This document shows positions 35,364-43,425 of a stretch of 64,000 bases of DNA, in pieces. A model generated the notes under the pieces. That model made no database searches and was not told where the DNA came from. It saw nothing but the letters and a program-made list of their open reading frames with translations. The translations under genes and the position numbers were made by a program. Numbering within the stretch: the stretch's first letter is position 1; each line of letters starts with the position of its first letter. Source of the DNA: Streptomyces sp. CHD11 (lineage in GTDB: Bacteria; Actinomycetota; Actinomycetes; Streptomycetales; Streptomycetaceae); assembly GCF_018638295.1 (NCBI RefSeq), contig NZ_JABTTS010000009.1, positions 201,987 to 265,986 of the forward strand, given 5' to 3'.

Positions 35364-35565
35364 GAGAAGAGATGACCGAGCAGAGGCAAACCGTCGACAA
35401 CGAACTCGCCCAAGCCGCAGCCAACTTCACCCAAAAGCGCTGCAGGGGTGACAACCACACCGTGGTGGCCGCTGTCCCGCCCCGACGACCGACACGGAGG
35501 AGACCCGCACCACCGCCGGGAGCTGTGGAACCCCGGTACATCCGCAGCGCCGCGCGACGACCCAC
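35364..35565. other. Short unassigned stretch before the TIR gene
   Basis: The 202 bases hold a plus-strand frame (ATG at 35372, MTEQRQTVDNELAQAAANFT) that loses any protein-like character after about 30 codons and would run into the end of the TIR gene. I see no terminator hairpin of note. It is best taken as island debris. Confidence 0.3.
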
Positions 35566-36723
35566 TCATCCGGGTTCCTTCTCCGCGACCGGCCACAAGA
35601 CGTCTGCGCTCAGGTCGAAAGCCGCTTGACACATGTCGAAGTACTTGGAGAAGAGCCCAGGGTTCTCCGCCTGATTGACATAGAAAACTGGACGCTCCCG
35701 CCCTGTGACGGCTGTCATGAGTGCGAACAGGAGGTCACCGGAAAGCTGGGTGTTGTCTGGATCGACAAACCAGAACGTGTCGACCAGCAGGCCGATCTTT
35801 TTGATCCTGAGCTGCTTCCGCAGGCGGCGATGAATATCACTCCCGGCGCGGCGCGCAATGAACTTGTCCAGATAAAGGCGTGATCCGTCACGGGTGAGAA
35901 CGTCGTCCAGTCCTGAGAACTCTGACAGCGCACTCCCGAAGATCACCTTGTTGTAGGTGTAGAGGATCTTCTCGTCCCACAGGTCTGCTATGAGGATGCG
36001 AACCCGCTTTGAAGGGTCGGCGATGAGCGAGTCGAGTAACGCGGAAAAGGTTTCCTCGTTATTGTGTAGATTGAGAAGGAAATTCAGATTGTTGCCGACG
36101 AGGAACAGATCGCGCCGGTACTGTTCGAAGATCCCCGGCATCTGAAAATTTCGTGAGCCGGCGATGTTGTCGTTGTAGGTGAGTACACCAGTGAAGTGGT
36201 CGGGCAGGAGTCTCTTGCTGTCCACCGTGTCAGCGATGGCTCGCTCCAGTTGCGGGAAGGTCCGGTGGAACTTCTCTCGCAGTTCGATAACCTCCGTATC
36301 ATCGAGCCCGAGGAGTTGGCTGAGCTTCTCGGTCAACCGTCGTACGTCCTGGACGTTACGCAGTGACACGGCCTGGAAGTCCGCCAGAGGAGGGCACAGT
36401 TGCCGCAGTTCGCCCGGAGACAGGTCGAACAGTAGTGGAAATACCCTTCCTGCTCGGAGGGACGGATTCAAGCATCCGCTCTCGTATATGACCCATGGAC
36501 TGCGAGCAGTCCGCTGCGACAGGAAAATGAATCCGAAGTCCGCCTCGTTCAACGCCCGGTAGATGCTTGGGATTGTGTGCTCACCCGGTGCGATCTCGCG
36601 AGAGAAGAAGTAGTTCACCCGCCCCTCGAAGAGAGAGCTCATCCACTGGCGGAACAGTTGCGCCAGAGGTTCGATTCGCGGGTCTCGGGTGGACCAGCTC
36701 AAAAAAGCCTTGGCTTGCGTCAT
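35566..36723 (-). CDS. TIR-domain protein, probable defence signal generator
   Basis: The 385-residue protein has an N-terminal TIR domain (about 3-135): AKAFLSWSTRD, FFSREIAPGEHTIPSIYRAL, DFGFIFLSQRTARSPWVIYE with the NADase-type Glu81 in WVIYESG, and a Leu-rich FPLLFDLSP strand. Residues about 160-385 are a second domain I cannot name (FEQYRRDLFLVGNNLNFLL, KRVRILIADLWDEKILY, KKIGLLVDTFWFVDPD), with some likeness to PLD-like sensor domains in defence proteins. It starts 29 bases after the TM-macro gene with GGAGGGG 8 bases before the ATG, so the two form an operon. TIR plus membrane-macro is the gene content of type II Thoeris. Base composition is unlike the host: two 60-base samples count 55% and 52% G+C. 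Confidence 0.8.
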   Translation of the reverse strand: MTQAKAFLSWSTRDPRIEPLAQLFRQWMSSLFEGRVNYFFSREIAPGEHTIPSIYRALNEADFGFIFLSQRTARSPWVIYESGCLNPSLRAGRVFPLLFDLSPGELRQLCPPLADFQAVSLRNVQDVRRLTEKLSQLLGLDDTEVIELREKFHRTFPQLERAIADTVDSKRLLPDHFTGVLTYNDNIAGSRNFQMPGIFEQYRRDLFLVGNNLNFLLNLHNNEETFSALLDSLIADPSKRVRILIADLWDEKILYTYNKVIFGSALSEFSGLDDVLTRDGSRLYLDKFIARRAGSDIHRRLRKQLRIKKIGLLVDTFWFVDPDNTQLSGDLLFALMTAVTGRERPVFYVNQAENPGLFSKYFDMCQAAFDLSADVLWPVAEKEPG

Positions 36724-36752
36724 GGCAGCTTCCCCTCCGTCACACCGGAAGA

Positions 36753-37625
36753 CTACAGAGCCATCAAGAAGTGCCTGATCTCCAGCATGCTGATGTCACG
36801 CAAGGCAGGAGGATGTACAACTACAGTGAGTTCACGCGTGACCACCCGCCCCCGAGACGCTGCAGCGAACGAAAGCAGGATCATTTTCAACAAGTTTTCA
36901 TGACTCAGTGTGTCGATCCGTCCCAGCGCACCACCTATGACTGGGATGGCGAGCGGTTCCCGGTGCCCGTGTTCGTACACTGTCTCCCAGAGGCGGCAGA
37001 GGCTCACCCAGATCATTTCAGGGTTGGACTCGGCAACCAGATTATTTCCCATTCTGCTGTACGCTGGGCCGAAAATCTTGCGTCCATTACGGGTAAGGAC
37101 AATCGTCGTTCCCGTGGAGTAACGAGCCAGCTTTCCCTGTGGTTTGTCTGCTCGAGACTCGACCGATGAGGCGGAGTGTGACGCGAGAGCCTCCGAGATT
37201 TCCCGGTCCAGTTCATCCTGTGCTCCTGCGTACCAGCGCTCCAATAGTTGACCTTGCACGCTGGAGCGACTAATCACCAAATCATCGGTGACACAGGTGT
37301 CGAACGTGTCGGTGAAGCCGACAACGACGTGGCCACTCTGTTCGAATATATCTCCGGCGATGACGCGGACCCGCATATTCGGATGACTGAACGATCGTTC
37401 CGAAGTCCTCTGAGGGAGAATCTGAGCCAGGCCCCACGCGACGCTCATCCCGACGGTGGCCGTGATCACCAGTAACGGTGCCGAAAATTTCAGGGAGAAC
37501 ACCTGGGCTGTCAGTTGCACTACGCCTGACAGGAGCCCGAAGGCGGCCATCGCGTGTGTCAAGAATACGCGGAGACTACGGCGTCCCCACTGAAGTCGTA
37601 GGGCAACACCGGACCCGCTCGTCAT
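36753..37625 (-). CDS. Two-helix membrane-anchored macro-domain protein (Thoeris II ThsA-like)
   Basis: The 290-residue protein has two membrane helices (about 19-43 and 49-69) and then a macro domain (about 84-290). The domain shows VRVIAGDIFEQSGHVVVGFT, DTFDTCVTDDLVISRSSVQG, a central acidic linker, GNNLVAESNPEMIWVSL, LAIPVIGGALGRIDTL and LLKMILLSFAAASRG. Macro domains bind ADP-ribose-type ligands. In type II Thoeris a protein of this plan is the effector: it senses the histidine-ADP-ribose signal made by the TIR partner and is thought to act at the membrane. The ATG at 37625 has AAGGA 7 bases upstream. It is the first gene of the operon and its G+C content is low for this chromosome. Confidence 0.8.
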   Translation of the reverse strand: MTSGSGVALRLQWGRRSLRVFLTHAMAAFGLLSGVVQLTAQVFSLKFSAPLLVITATVGMSVAWGLAQILPQRTSERSFSHPNMRVRVIAGDIFEQSGHVVVGFTDTFDTCVTDDLVISRSSVQGQLLERWYAGAQDELDREISEALASHSASSVESRADKPQGKLARYSTGTTIVLTRNGRKIFGPAYSRMGNNLVAESNPEMIWVSLCRLWETVYEHGHREPLAIPVIGGALGRIDTLSHENLLKMILLSFAAASRGRVVTRELTVVVHPPALRDISMLEIRHFLMAL

Positions 37626-37862
37626 CGGGCGTCCTTGCAGGGGTAACGGAAGCGTCCAAGTTGCATGATCCCCCTTTCCCCGCAGACGAATTACCCATGC
37701 ATCAGGCCTTCGAATCTTCCCGCCGGGCGTTTCGGATCGTTTCCCCTTCCCGGCCCCCTTGAGGCCATCGTCGACGACGGCGATGACCTCCGGACCGTCC
37801 TCATCACCGACCTGCTGCCCGAAAGCTACGTCTGGGCCGAACACCAGCTCGACGCCGAGTAA
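37626..37862 (+). pseudogene. Possible 3' gene remnant at the island edge
   Basis: On the plus strand, bases about 37762-37862 read EAIVDDGDDLRTVLITDLLP and ESYVWAEHQLDAE before a stop that abuts the OmpA-like gene's stop. The stretch has normal host-like third-position bias while the sequence just upstream is unlike a gene and lacks a ribosome site, which suggests the last codons of a gene cut off by the island. The family is not recognised. The remaining bases presumably hold the promoter of the macro/TIR operon. Confidence 0.35.
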
Positions 37863-38477
37863 TCAGCTCTCCGTGCGCGGGAAGGAGATCTCCACCCTCC
37901 GGTTCTTCTTGCGGCCGGCTTCCGTGGAGTTGTCGGCGATCGGGTACTGCTCGCCGTAGCCACGGACCTCGTACGTGACGTCCGAGTCGCTCAGTTCCTG
38001 GGCGAGGATGCCGTGTACGGCGTTGGCGCGCTTGCGGGACAGGACGTCGCCGTGGGCGGACGAGCCCAGGTTGTCGGTGAAGCCGAAGACGCGGATCCTC
38101 GCCGCGTTCTGCTTCTCGATCTCGTCCGCGATGGCGGCGATACGGGACTTCGCCTCGCCGCCGAGCTTGGCGCTGTCCTTGCCGAACAGCACCTCGGCCT
38201 GGAGTGCGAACGTGACGCTGGAGTTGGTGTCCTCACGGCGTTCGTCACCGCTTTGGTCCTCGACGACCTGCTTGATGTCCAGGACCTTGGGCTCAGCGAG
38301 GGTGGCGCCCTCCGGAAGCTTGAGGTCCGGGTCGTTGGGGTCGAGTTCGACGGGGGCGGAGGCGGTGGCTTCGGTGCCTGGGGGGACGCTGGGGCCGTCG
38401 TCGGCGTGGGCCACTCCGGGGCTGACGGCCAGGAGGGTAGCAACGGTTCCGATGAGGAACAGGCGGTTGTGAGTCAT
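37863..38477 (-). CDS. OmpA-like secreted protein of the Tad locus
   Basis: The 204-residue precursor has a signal peptide (NRLFLIGTVATLLAVSPGVA, cut near AHA/DD) and an OmpA-like peptidoglycan-associated domain (about 95-200): EVLFGKDSAKLGGEAKSRI, RIRVFGFTDNLGSS with the Asp, LSRKRANAVHGIL with the Arg that binds diaminopimelate, and KKNRRVEISF. It probably anchors the pilus base to the wall. The lipoprotein gene upstream ends with a GTGA overlapping a GTG at 38489, an alternative start; the ATG at 38477 has GAGGCAGAGG directly before it and gives a cleaner signal peptide. It is the last Tad-locus gene before the island. Confidence 0.87.
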   Translation of the reverse strand: MTHNRLFLIGTVATLLAVSPGVAHADDGPSVPPGTEATASAPVELDPNDPDLKLPEGATLAEPKVLDIKQVVEDQSGDERREDTNSSVTFALQAEVLFGKDSAKLGGEAKSRIAAIADEIEKQNAARIRVFGFTDNLGSSAHGDVLSRKRANAVHGILAQELSDSDVTYEVRGYGEQYPIADNSTEAGRKKNRRVEISFPRTES

Positions 38478-38485
38478 CCTCTGCC

Positions 38486-39067
38486 TCACCCAGAAATCTG
38501 GATGGTGCCGCTGGCGAACATGGGCAACTGGACGGACACTTCCGTTGTCGCACTTGGCGGCGCAGGGAACTGCATGAAGACCGGCAATGATTCGCCAGAC
38601 TTCAGGTTCGGGAAATTGGTCGTCGTCAGCGGCCGACCGTCGGTGTCACGCAACACGTAGTAGCGCTTCTTACCCTTCGAGTCGACCAATGTGGCTCCGC
38701 CAAGAGACCTACCGTTCCGAATGATCTCGGATTCGTTTCCGCTCAGCTGAGCAGGCACGATGGCCACTTCACTCCCGTCATTCTTCATTTCACCACCTAC
38801 GGTCAGAAAACCCCCGGAATCCCTCACCGCAGAGGTGATCGTGAGGAGAAGGCCGCCAGGTCCCTTCAACTCCGTCAAGGGTTCTTCTGCCTGATTCTCC
38901 TGCGCGCTCGGGTCGGATCCCTTCTCCTTGGAAGCGGAAGTCGATGCCTTCGGCTGCTTGTCGTCGTCGCCGCCCCCGCCGCACCCGGCCACACCGACGG
39001 CCAGCACGGCCGCAGTGGTCAGCACGACCATCCCCCTGCGGGCCTTCGTAGTGAACCGCATGCTCAT
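38486..39067 (-). CDS. Lipoprotein of the Tad locus
   Basis: The 193-residue precursor has a lipoprotein signal peptide (RRGMVVLTTAAVLAVGVAGC, lipobox Cys29), then a Gly/Asp/Ser-rich flexible linker (about 30-60) and a beta-rich domain of about 130 residues. That domain resembles DUF4352-type immunoglobulin-like folds (LLLTITSAVRDSGGFLTVG, YYVLRDTDGRPLTTTNFPNL, GESLPVFMQFPAPPSATTE). It is anchored on the outer face of the membrane. The ATG at 39067 follows GAAGGAAGCAAAGG. It lies between the Tad pseudopilin-type gene and the OmpA-like gene and is probably a pilus assembly or anchoring factor by context. Confidence 0.8.
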   Translation of the reverse strand: MSMRFTTKARRGMVVLTTAAVLAVGVAGCGGGGDDDKQPKASTSASKEKGSDPSAQENQAEEPLTELKGPGGLLLTITSAVRDSGGFLTVGGEMKNDGSEVAIVPAQLSGNESEIIRNGRSLGGATLVDSKGKKRYYVLRDTDGRPLTTTNFPNLKSGESLPVFMQFPAPPSATTEVSVQLPMFASGTIQISG

Positions 39068-39100
39068 GCCTTTGCTTCCTTCATCACTCGTCGTTCACTG

Positions 39101-39706
39101 TCAGTCGGCCAGATGGACATCGAAGAGGTCCTCGGGTTTCGGCAGCAGTTCCTCAGGGGTCTCGGGGGTCAGCTTCCACTCCGCGCCCCCTTTACAGGTC
39201 AGCAGAGGCAGTATTTCCTCCTCTGCTTCTTCTGCTGGAACGTCGAACCCACAACGAGGATCGATCACGGCTTTGGCGGACGCCTGCGACCTCTTGTTCT
39301 CCGTGCCAGGAACGACGGAGTCCCCCACGGTGTCGTTGGTTTCCACTTCCACCGTGTACGCAAGCGGCGCGACCGGAGCACAACTCAGCAGTGCAGCATC
39401 GTTCTGCGCGGCAAGCTGTTCGGCCCGCCAGCACGACGGTTCGACTCCCGAAGCCACGCCGTCGAAGATCTCTTGCCATTGAGCCGGATCGAGGACATTC
39501 TGCACCCACGTACCCGCGAGCTGATCCCGCTTGTCCTGAGCAGCCGCGAGTGCTGCCGCGTCAGCGGCTGTCTGCGCATCGCTACGGTTCGCGGCGGCCT
39601 GGCCGACCGCGAAGTACGCGAACGCAAGGAAGAGCAGGCCCCCCACCACCGTGATGTAGATGGGGAATGCCTGCCCTGCGTCGCCGTGATGAAGACGTCG
39701 GATCAG
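39101..39706 (-). CDS. TadG-like pilus-locus protein with probable CTG start
   Basis: The product of about 201 residues opens RRLHHGDAGQAFPIYITVVG, a 'Tad' domain beginning like that of TadG/TadE proteins. One membrane helix runs to about residue 37, then an Ala-rich helix (ANRSDAQTAADAAALAAAQ) and an extracytoplasmic domain with several cysteines (SCWRAEQL, LLSCAPVAP, DPRCGFDVP, LLTCKGG). No ATG, GTG or TTG lies in this frame near the start; the nearest codon that saves the helix is CTG at 39706-39704, which overlaps the stop of the Flp-pilin gene as CTGA. Coupled translation from CTG is therefore proposed. A GTG about 20 codons later would remove most of the helix. Confidence 0.75.
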   Translation of the reverse strand: MIRRLHHGDAGQAFPIYITVVGGLLFLAFAYFAVGQAAANRSDAQTAADAAALAAAQDKRDQLAGTWVQNVLDPAQWQEIFDGVASGVEPSCWRAEQLAAQNDAALLSCAPVAPLAYTVEVETNDTVGDSVVPGTENKRSQASAKAVIDPRCGFDVPAEEAEEEILPLLTCKGGAEWKLTPETPEELLPKPEDLFDVHLAD

Positions 39707-39894
39707 GTGATCTTGGCGATCTGTGCCGTGATCGCGTTGAGGATCGTCTGCCCGATGTCCGTCCCCGTGATCGCCAGCACGATCGCCACGACCACCGCGA
39801 TGATGCCCAGGTACTCCACCGCGGTCTGGCCCTTGTCGTTGCGGGCTGCGCGGGAGTGGAGGTAAGTGACGGTCGTGTTGATCCAGTTGCTCAT
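39703..39894 (-). CDS. flp: Flp/Fap-type pilin
   Basis: This 63-residue prepilin has a short leader (SNWINTTVTYLHSRAARNDK), the processing site G/QTAVEYLG and a hydrophobic helix (IIAVVVAIVLAITGTDI). After cleavage of the leader by a TadV-type prepilin peptidase the mature subunit of about 40 residues polymerises into a thin Flp pilus. The ATG at 39894 has GGAGGGG 6 bases upstream; in-frame codons back to 39957 lack a site. Its stop overlaps the CTG of the Tad gene. No prepilin peptidase gene lies in the window, so processing depends on one elsewhere. Confidence 0.92.
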   Translation of the reverse strand: MSNWINTTVTYLHSRAARNDKGQTAVEYLGIIAVVVAIVLAITGTDIGQTILNAITAQIAKIT

Positions 39895-40054
39895 GGTGGT
39901 CCCCTCCGGCTGACGCGGTGGCGGCCTCTGTCGCGGGGCCGCTCTCGACATGGGCAACGTACGGTCCGTCGCCCTGTCCTCCAGAGGGCCCCAGGGCCCA
40001 AATCCGGGCCCAATCGCGGGGCCGCCACTTCTTGATTCCCGTCGTCACCGGAGG

Positions 40055-40924
40055 TCACCCCACCCCTCGGCCCGAGCCCGGCGCCGTGCCGAGCCACTTT
40101 GCCGCGGCCTCGGAACGGCTGGTGCTGTGGAGCTTCGCGAAGATGCGGTTGATGTGGTTCTTGACCGTCTTCTCGCTGATGAAGCACGTGGAGGCGATCT
40201 GCCGGTTGTTCATGCCGGAGGAGATGAGGTCCATGATCTCCGCCTCCCTCGCGCTCAGTTGGAACCTGGACCTGTCGGGTACGGCCGGGCGGCCGCTTGT
40301 CCACCCAGACGACGACTGTGCCACATCCGGTTGCAGTTGCGAAAGGTTTTCCGCAGAAGTAGGCGGGGGCGGGATGTGGTGGAGGCCGAGTGGGGGCGGT
40401 TCGCGGTGGGTTGTGGTGTCGGCACCCAACCCCTCTGGTAGCGGACCTCCCGAGCCGACTCCCTGGCGGAGTTGCGAGAGCAACGCCCCCGCCGCTGTCG
40501 GGGTGAAGTGGGGACGGCCCTCCTTGATGTCGCGTACGGCCGCCACCAGCTGGTCCGCCGTGAACTCGCCGTGGACCAGATAGCCGCCCGCCCCCCTGCG
40601 CAACGCCTCCTGGACGATGTCCGACTCCCTGCTGTACGTCAGCATCATGACCGGGGCGATGCCGACCAGGTGCGGAAGGGCCGAGATGCCGTCCACACCG
40701 GGCATGCGGACGTCCAGGAGGATGACGTCGGGGCGGTGGGTACGGGCCGCCTCGTAGGCTTCCCGGCCGTCCGCCGCCTCCGCCGCCACCGTGATGTCGT
40801 CGCGGCCGGTGAGGAGGGCGGTCAGGCCCGCGCGGACCACCGGGTTGTCGTCCACCACCACCACGCGGAGCGAGGCGGGGGGCGGCGCGACGTGCTCGAA
40901 GGGATGGGGCGGTGGTGTGCTCAT
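40055..40924 (-). CDS. NarL/LuxR-type response regulator of the Tad locus
   Basis: The 289-residue protein has an N-terminal receiver domain (about 18-135; VVVDDNPVVRAGL, phosphoacceptor Asp in VILLDVRMPG, MMLTYSRESD), a long Pro-rich linker of about 75 residues (PPPLGLHHIPPPPTSAEN), and a C-terminal LuxR helix-turn-helix (about 220-280; LSAREAEIMDLISSGMNN, EKTVKNHINRIFAKL). It overlaps the histidine kinase gene by 4 bases (ATGA), so they are a cognate pair. The pair sits between tadC and the pilin gene, and a 160-base gap before the pilin gives a natural target promoter. Confidence 0.92.
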   Translation of the reverse strand: MSTPPPHPFEHVAPPPASLRVVVVDDNPVVRAGLTALLTGRDDITVAAEAADGREAYEAARTHRPDVILLDVRMPGVDGISALPHLVGIAPVMMLTYSRESDIVQEALRRGAGGYLVHGEFTADQLVAAVRDIKEGRPHFTPTAAGALLSQLRQGVGSGGPLPEGLGADTTTHREPPPLGLHHIPPPPTSAENLSQLQPDVAQSSSGWTSGRPAVPDRSRFQLSAREAEIMDLISSGMNNRQIASTCFISEKTVKNHINRIFAKLHSTSRSEAAAKWLGTAPGSGRGVG

Positions 40925-42501
40925 GGCATGGCCTCCGTCGAAGTTGTCGGCGTCACCGCCGCGAGCGGGAGCTCCAGGCGGACCTCCGTGCCCTGGGCGA
41001 GGGTGCCGCGGCCTATGCGGATGCGGGCGCCGACCGAGGCGGCGCGCTCCACCATGCCCACCAGACCGAAGTGACCCGCCCTGCGCAGGTGTGCGAGGTT
41101 CGTGCCCGGCGGGAGGCCGGCGCCGTCGTCGTAGACGCTGATGCGGAGCAGGTCCCCGTGGACTCCCGCGCGGACGTCGACCCTGGTCGCTCCCGCGTGG
41201 CGGTGGGCGTTCTCCAGGGCTTCCTGGGCGATGGTGAGAAGCTGGCGGGCCACGGCCGGGGGGACCGGGGGGACGGTGTCCTCGCCGGTCGGGCCGTAGA
41301 ACGCCGGCAGGCCGGTGCGTTTACTGAAGTCCCGTGTGCGAGCGGCGAGTTCCACGAGTACGTCCGTGCCCTGGCCGGGGTCCGACTCGCGGCGGAGGTC
41401 GGCCAGGAGTTCGCGTGATTCGGCTGCGGCCCTGCGGGCCGAGCGGGCCACCAGATCCGCCTGCTGTTTCACCAGGTCCGGGTCGATGCGCGGGGAGCCC
41501 GCCGTGGCGGTCAGGCTGTCCGCCGCCAGGGCCACTCCGTGCAGGGTCTTGGCCACCGAGTCGTGCATCTCGCGGGCCAGGCGGGCGCGTTCCGCACTGA
41601 CCGCCTCCGTGACGGCCAGACGGGCCTGGACGGTCGTCAGCGCCTGGGTGGCGCGGCCCAGGTGCAGCATCAGTTTGCGCAGGCTGGAGCCGACGGCACC
41701 GGCGATCACGCAGAGGCCGGGGAGGAGGAGTGTCTGTGCCAGGTCCGTGTGCGGGTCCTCCACGGTCGCGTAGACGAGCAGGAGGACCAGTCCCTGGAGG
41801 GAGGCGAACACGGCGGCGCCGCGCCAGCCGTAGACGAGGCCCGCGAGGAGGGGGGTGCAGACACTGACGTAGGCGAGGGTGGTGTCCGGGCCGGCGGAGA
41901 CCAGGAGCAGGGCGCCGAAGAGGGTGTCCGCGGCCAGGAGGGCGGGGTGGCGCAGGAGGAGGGGGCCGAAGCGTTCCCAGTCGCGGAAGAGGACGTAGGA
42001 CGCCATGAAGGTGACGACCACGGCGGTGGCGACGAGGCGGGTGCCCCAGCCGGGGCCGGCGTTGAGCAGGGCGGAGGGGGCGGCGAGGGCGATCATCGCC
42101 AGGCGGAAGCCGAAGACCTGCCGGCACAGGGCTTGTAGGGCGTTGGCCTGGATGCGTGCGTCCGGTGCGGCTTGTGGGGGGTGCGTCCGGCCTTCGGCCG
42201 GATGTGGGTCCCCCGCCGCGCCACCCGTGCGGGTCTCGTGGCCGGGTGCGGATGCGGGTGCGGATGGTCCTTGTGGGGGCCCGGCGCCGTCGGCGGCTGC
42301 GGGCTCGTGGGACCGGCTCACCGCCGCCGGTTCCCAGCCCGCCGGCAGCATCGGCGTCACCGACGTCACCGGGATGTCCGGGGCGCCCGTCCTCGCGTGC
42401 GGCGGCAGGACCGTGCCCGCCGGTGGGGTGGTGATCTCCGACGGCTCGGCGGCCGGGCGGCGGAGCCGTCGCGTGAGCGTGCGTTCCCTGGTCGTCGTCA
42501 T
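40921..42501 (-). CDS. NarX/DegS-type sensor histidine kinase of the Tad locus
   Basis: The 526-residue protein has a Pro/Ala-rich cytoplasmic N-terminal tail (about 1-130), five or six membrane helices (about 135-285; PSALLNAGPGWGTRLVATAV, LLAADTLFGALLLVSAG), a HisKA_3 dimerisation/phosphoacceptor helix with the histidine in RARLAREMHDSVAKTLHG, and an HATPase domain (LLTIAQEALENAHRHAGAT, VYDDGAGLPPG, HFGLVGMVERAASVG). It is the partner of the response regulator that overlaps its stop. The sensed signal is unknown. It starts 15 bases after tadC and so is probably part of the Tad transcript. Confidence 0.92.
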   Translation of the reverse strand: MTTTRERTLTRRLRRPAAEPSEITTPPAGTVLPPHARTGAPDIPVTSVTPMLPAGWEPAAVSRSHEPAAADGAGPPQGPSAPASAPGHETRTGGAAGDPHPAEGRTHPPQAAPDARIQANALQALCRQVFGFRLAMIALAAPSALLNAGPGWGTRLVATAVVVTFMASYVLFRDWERFGPLLLRHPALLAADTLFGALLLVSAGPDTTLAYVSVCTPLLAGLVYGWRGAAVFASLQGLVLLLVYATVEDPHTDLAQTLLLPGLCVIAGAVGSSLRKLMLHLGRATQALTTVQARLAVTEAVSAERARLAREMHDSVAKTLHGVALAADSLTATAGSPRIDPDLVKQQADLVARSARRAAAESRELLADLRRESDPGQGTDVLVELAARTRDFSKRTGLPAFYGPTGEDTVPPVPPAVARQLLTIAQEALENAHRHAGATRVDVRAGVHGDLLRISVYDDGAGLPPGTNLAHLRRAGHFGLVGMVERAASVGARIRIGRGTLAQGTEVRLELPLAAVTPTTSTEAMP

Positions 42502-42516
42502 CTCGGCGGCCCCGTC

Positions 42517-43404
42517 CTACTCGCCCGTGATCGAGCCGAAGTCGGTGCCGGAGCCCAGGATCAGACCGGCGCCGAGGAGGATCATCGTGGCCGGGACCAT
42601 GAACGTGGTGATCATCAGGGTGGCCTTGGGGACCGCGCGGGCCGCCTTCCGGCGGGCGTTCTGCGCGTCCGTACGGCGCATGTCCTTGGCCAGGGACACC
42701 AGTGTGTCGACGATCGGCGCGCCCAGCTCCTCCCCCTGCTGCAACGCCGTCACGAACATCGCCACCTGCTCGGAGTCGTTGCGGCGGCGCAGTTCCGCGA
42801 ACGCCTGTCTGCGGCTCATGCCCAGGTCCATCTGGCGCAGTGTGATGCGCAGTTCGTCCGCCCACGGCCCCTCGTACTTCGTCGACACGCGGTCCAGGGC
42901 CTGCCGGAAGCCCAGGCCCGCGCTCACCACCACGGCCAGGACGTCCAGGAAGTCGGGCAGGGTGCGCTCGATGACGTCCTTGCGGATGCGGATCGCCGAC
43001 CAGATGCCGACCTCCGTCCAGAACGCCCCGAAGGCGAGCAGCAGCAGCGCCACGAAGAGCTGTCCGCGCAGGAGGAAGACCAGGCAGCCGACCGCGCCCA
43101 GGGCGCCGTACACCGCGCGGCGGGCGGCGTAACGGTCGATGGTGAGGCCGCCGGGGTTGCCCGCCAGGTCGATCCTGCGGCGGTACCGGGCGACCCGCGC
43201 CGGGCCCATGAGGCGCAGCACGGCGGGGGCGTGGCGCATGCCCATGCGGTCGACAAGGGAGTCGACCGCGCCGGTGCGCGTGGAGCCGACCTCCAGGGCC
43301 AGCATCAGGTCGCCGGGGAGTCTCGCCTCGGCCCGGTACATGCGGATGCCGGCGAAGGCGCCCCAGACGCCGAGGCCCATCAGCAGCGCGAGCAGAAGTC
43401 CCAT
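42517..43404 (-). CDS. tadC: TadC-like inner-membrane platform protein
   Basis: The 295-residue protein has an N-terminal helix (LLLALLMGLGVWGAFAGI), two central helices (about 95-135), a T2SSF domain (about 140-265; LPDFLDVLAVVVSAGLGFRQ, GMSRRQAFAELRRRNDSE, LGAPIVDTLVSLA) and a last helix (MITTFMVPATMILLGAGLIL). With TadB it forms the membrane platform on which the TadA ATPase drives pilus assembly. It follows tadB after 21 bases. Confidence 0.92.
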   Translation of the reverse strand: MGLLLALLMGLGVWGAFAGIRMYRAEARLPGDLMLALEVGSTRTGAVDSLVDRMGMRHAPAVLRLMGPARVARYRRRIDLAGNPGGLTIDRYAARRAVYGALGAVGCLVFLLRGQLFVALLLLAFGAFWTEVGIWSAIRIRKDVIERTLPDFLDVLAVVVSAGLGFRQALDRVSTKYEGPWADELRITLRQMDLGMSRRQAFAELRRRNDSEQVAMFVTALQQGEELGAPIVDTLVSLAKDMRRTDAQNARRKAARAVPKATLMITTFMVPATMILLGAGLILGSGTDFGSITGE

Positions 43405-43425
43405 GTCGGTCAGCCTCCTCGCCGG

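Noticed and set aside
35372..35629. 85-codon plus-strand frame beginning MTEQRQTVDNELAQAAANFT
   Set aside because: The first part looks protein-like but it becomes Arg/Pro-rich, overlaps the end of the TIR gene and has no relatives I know; treated as island debris.
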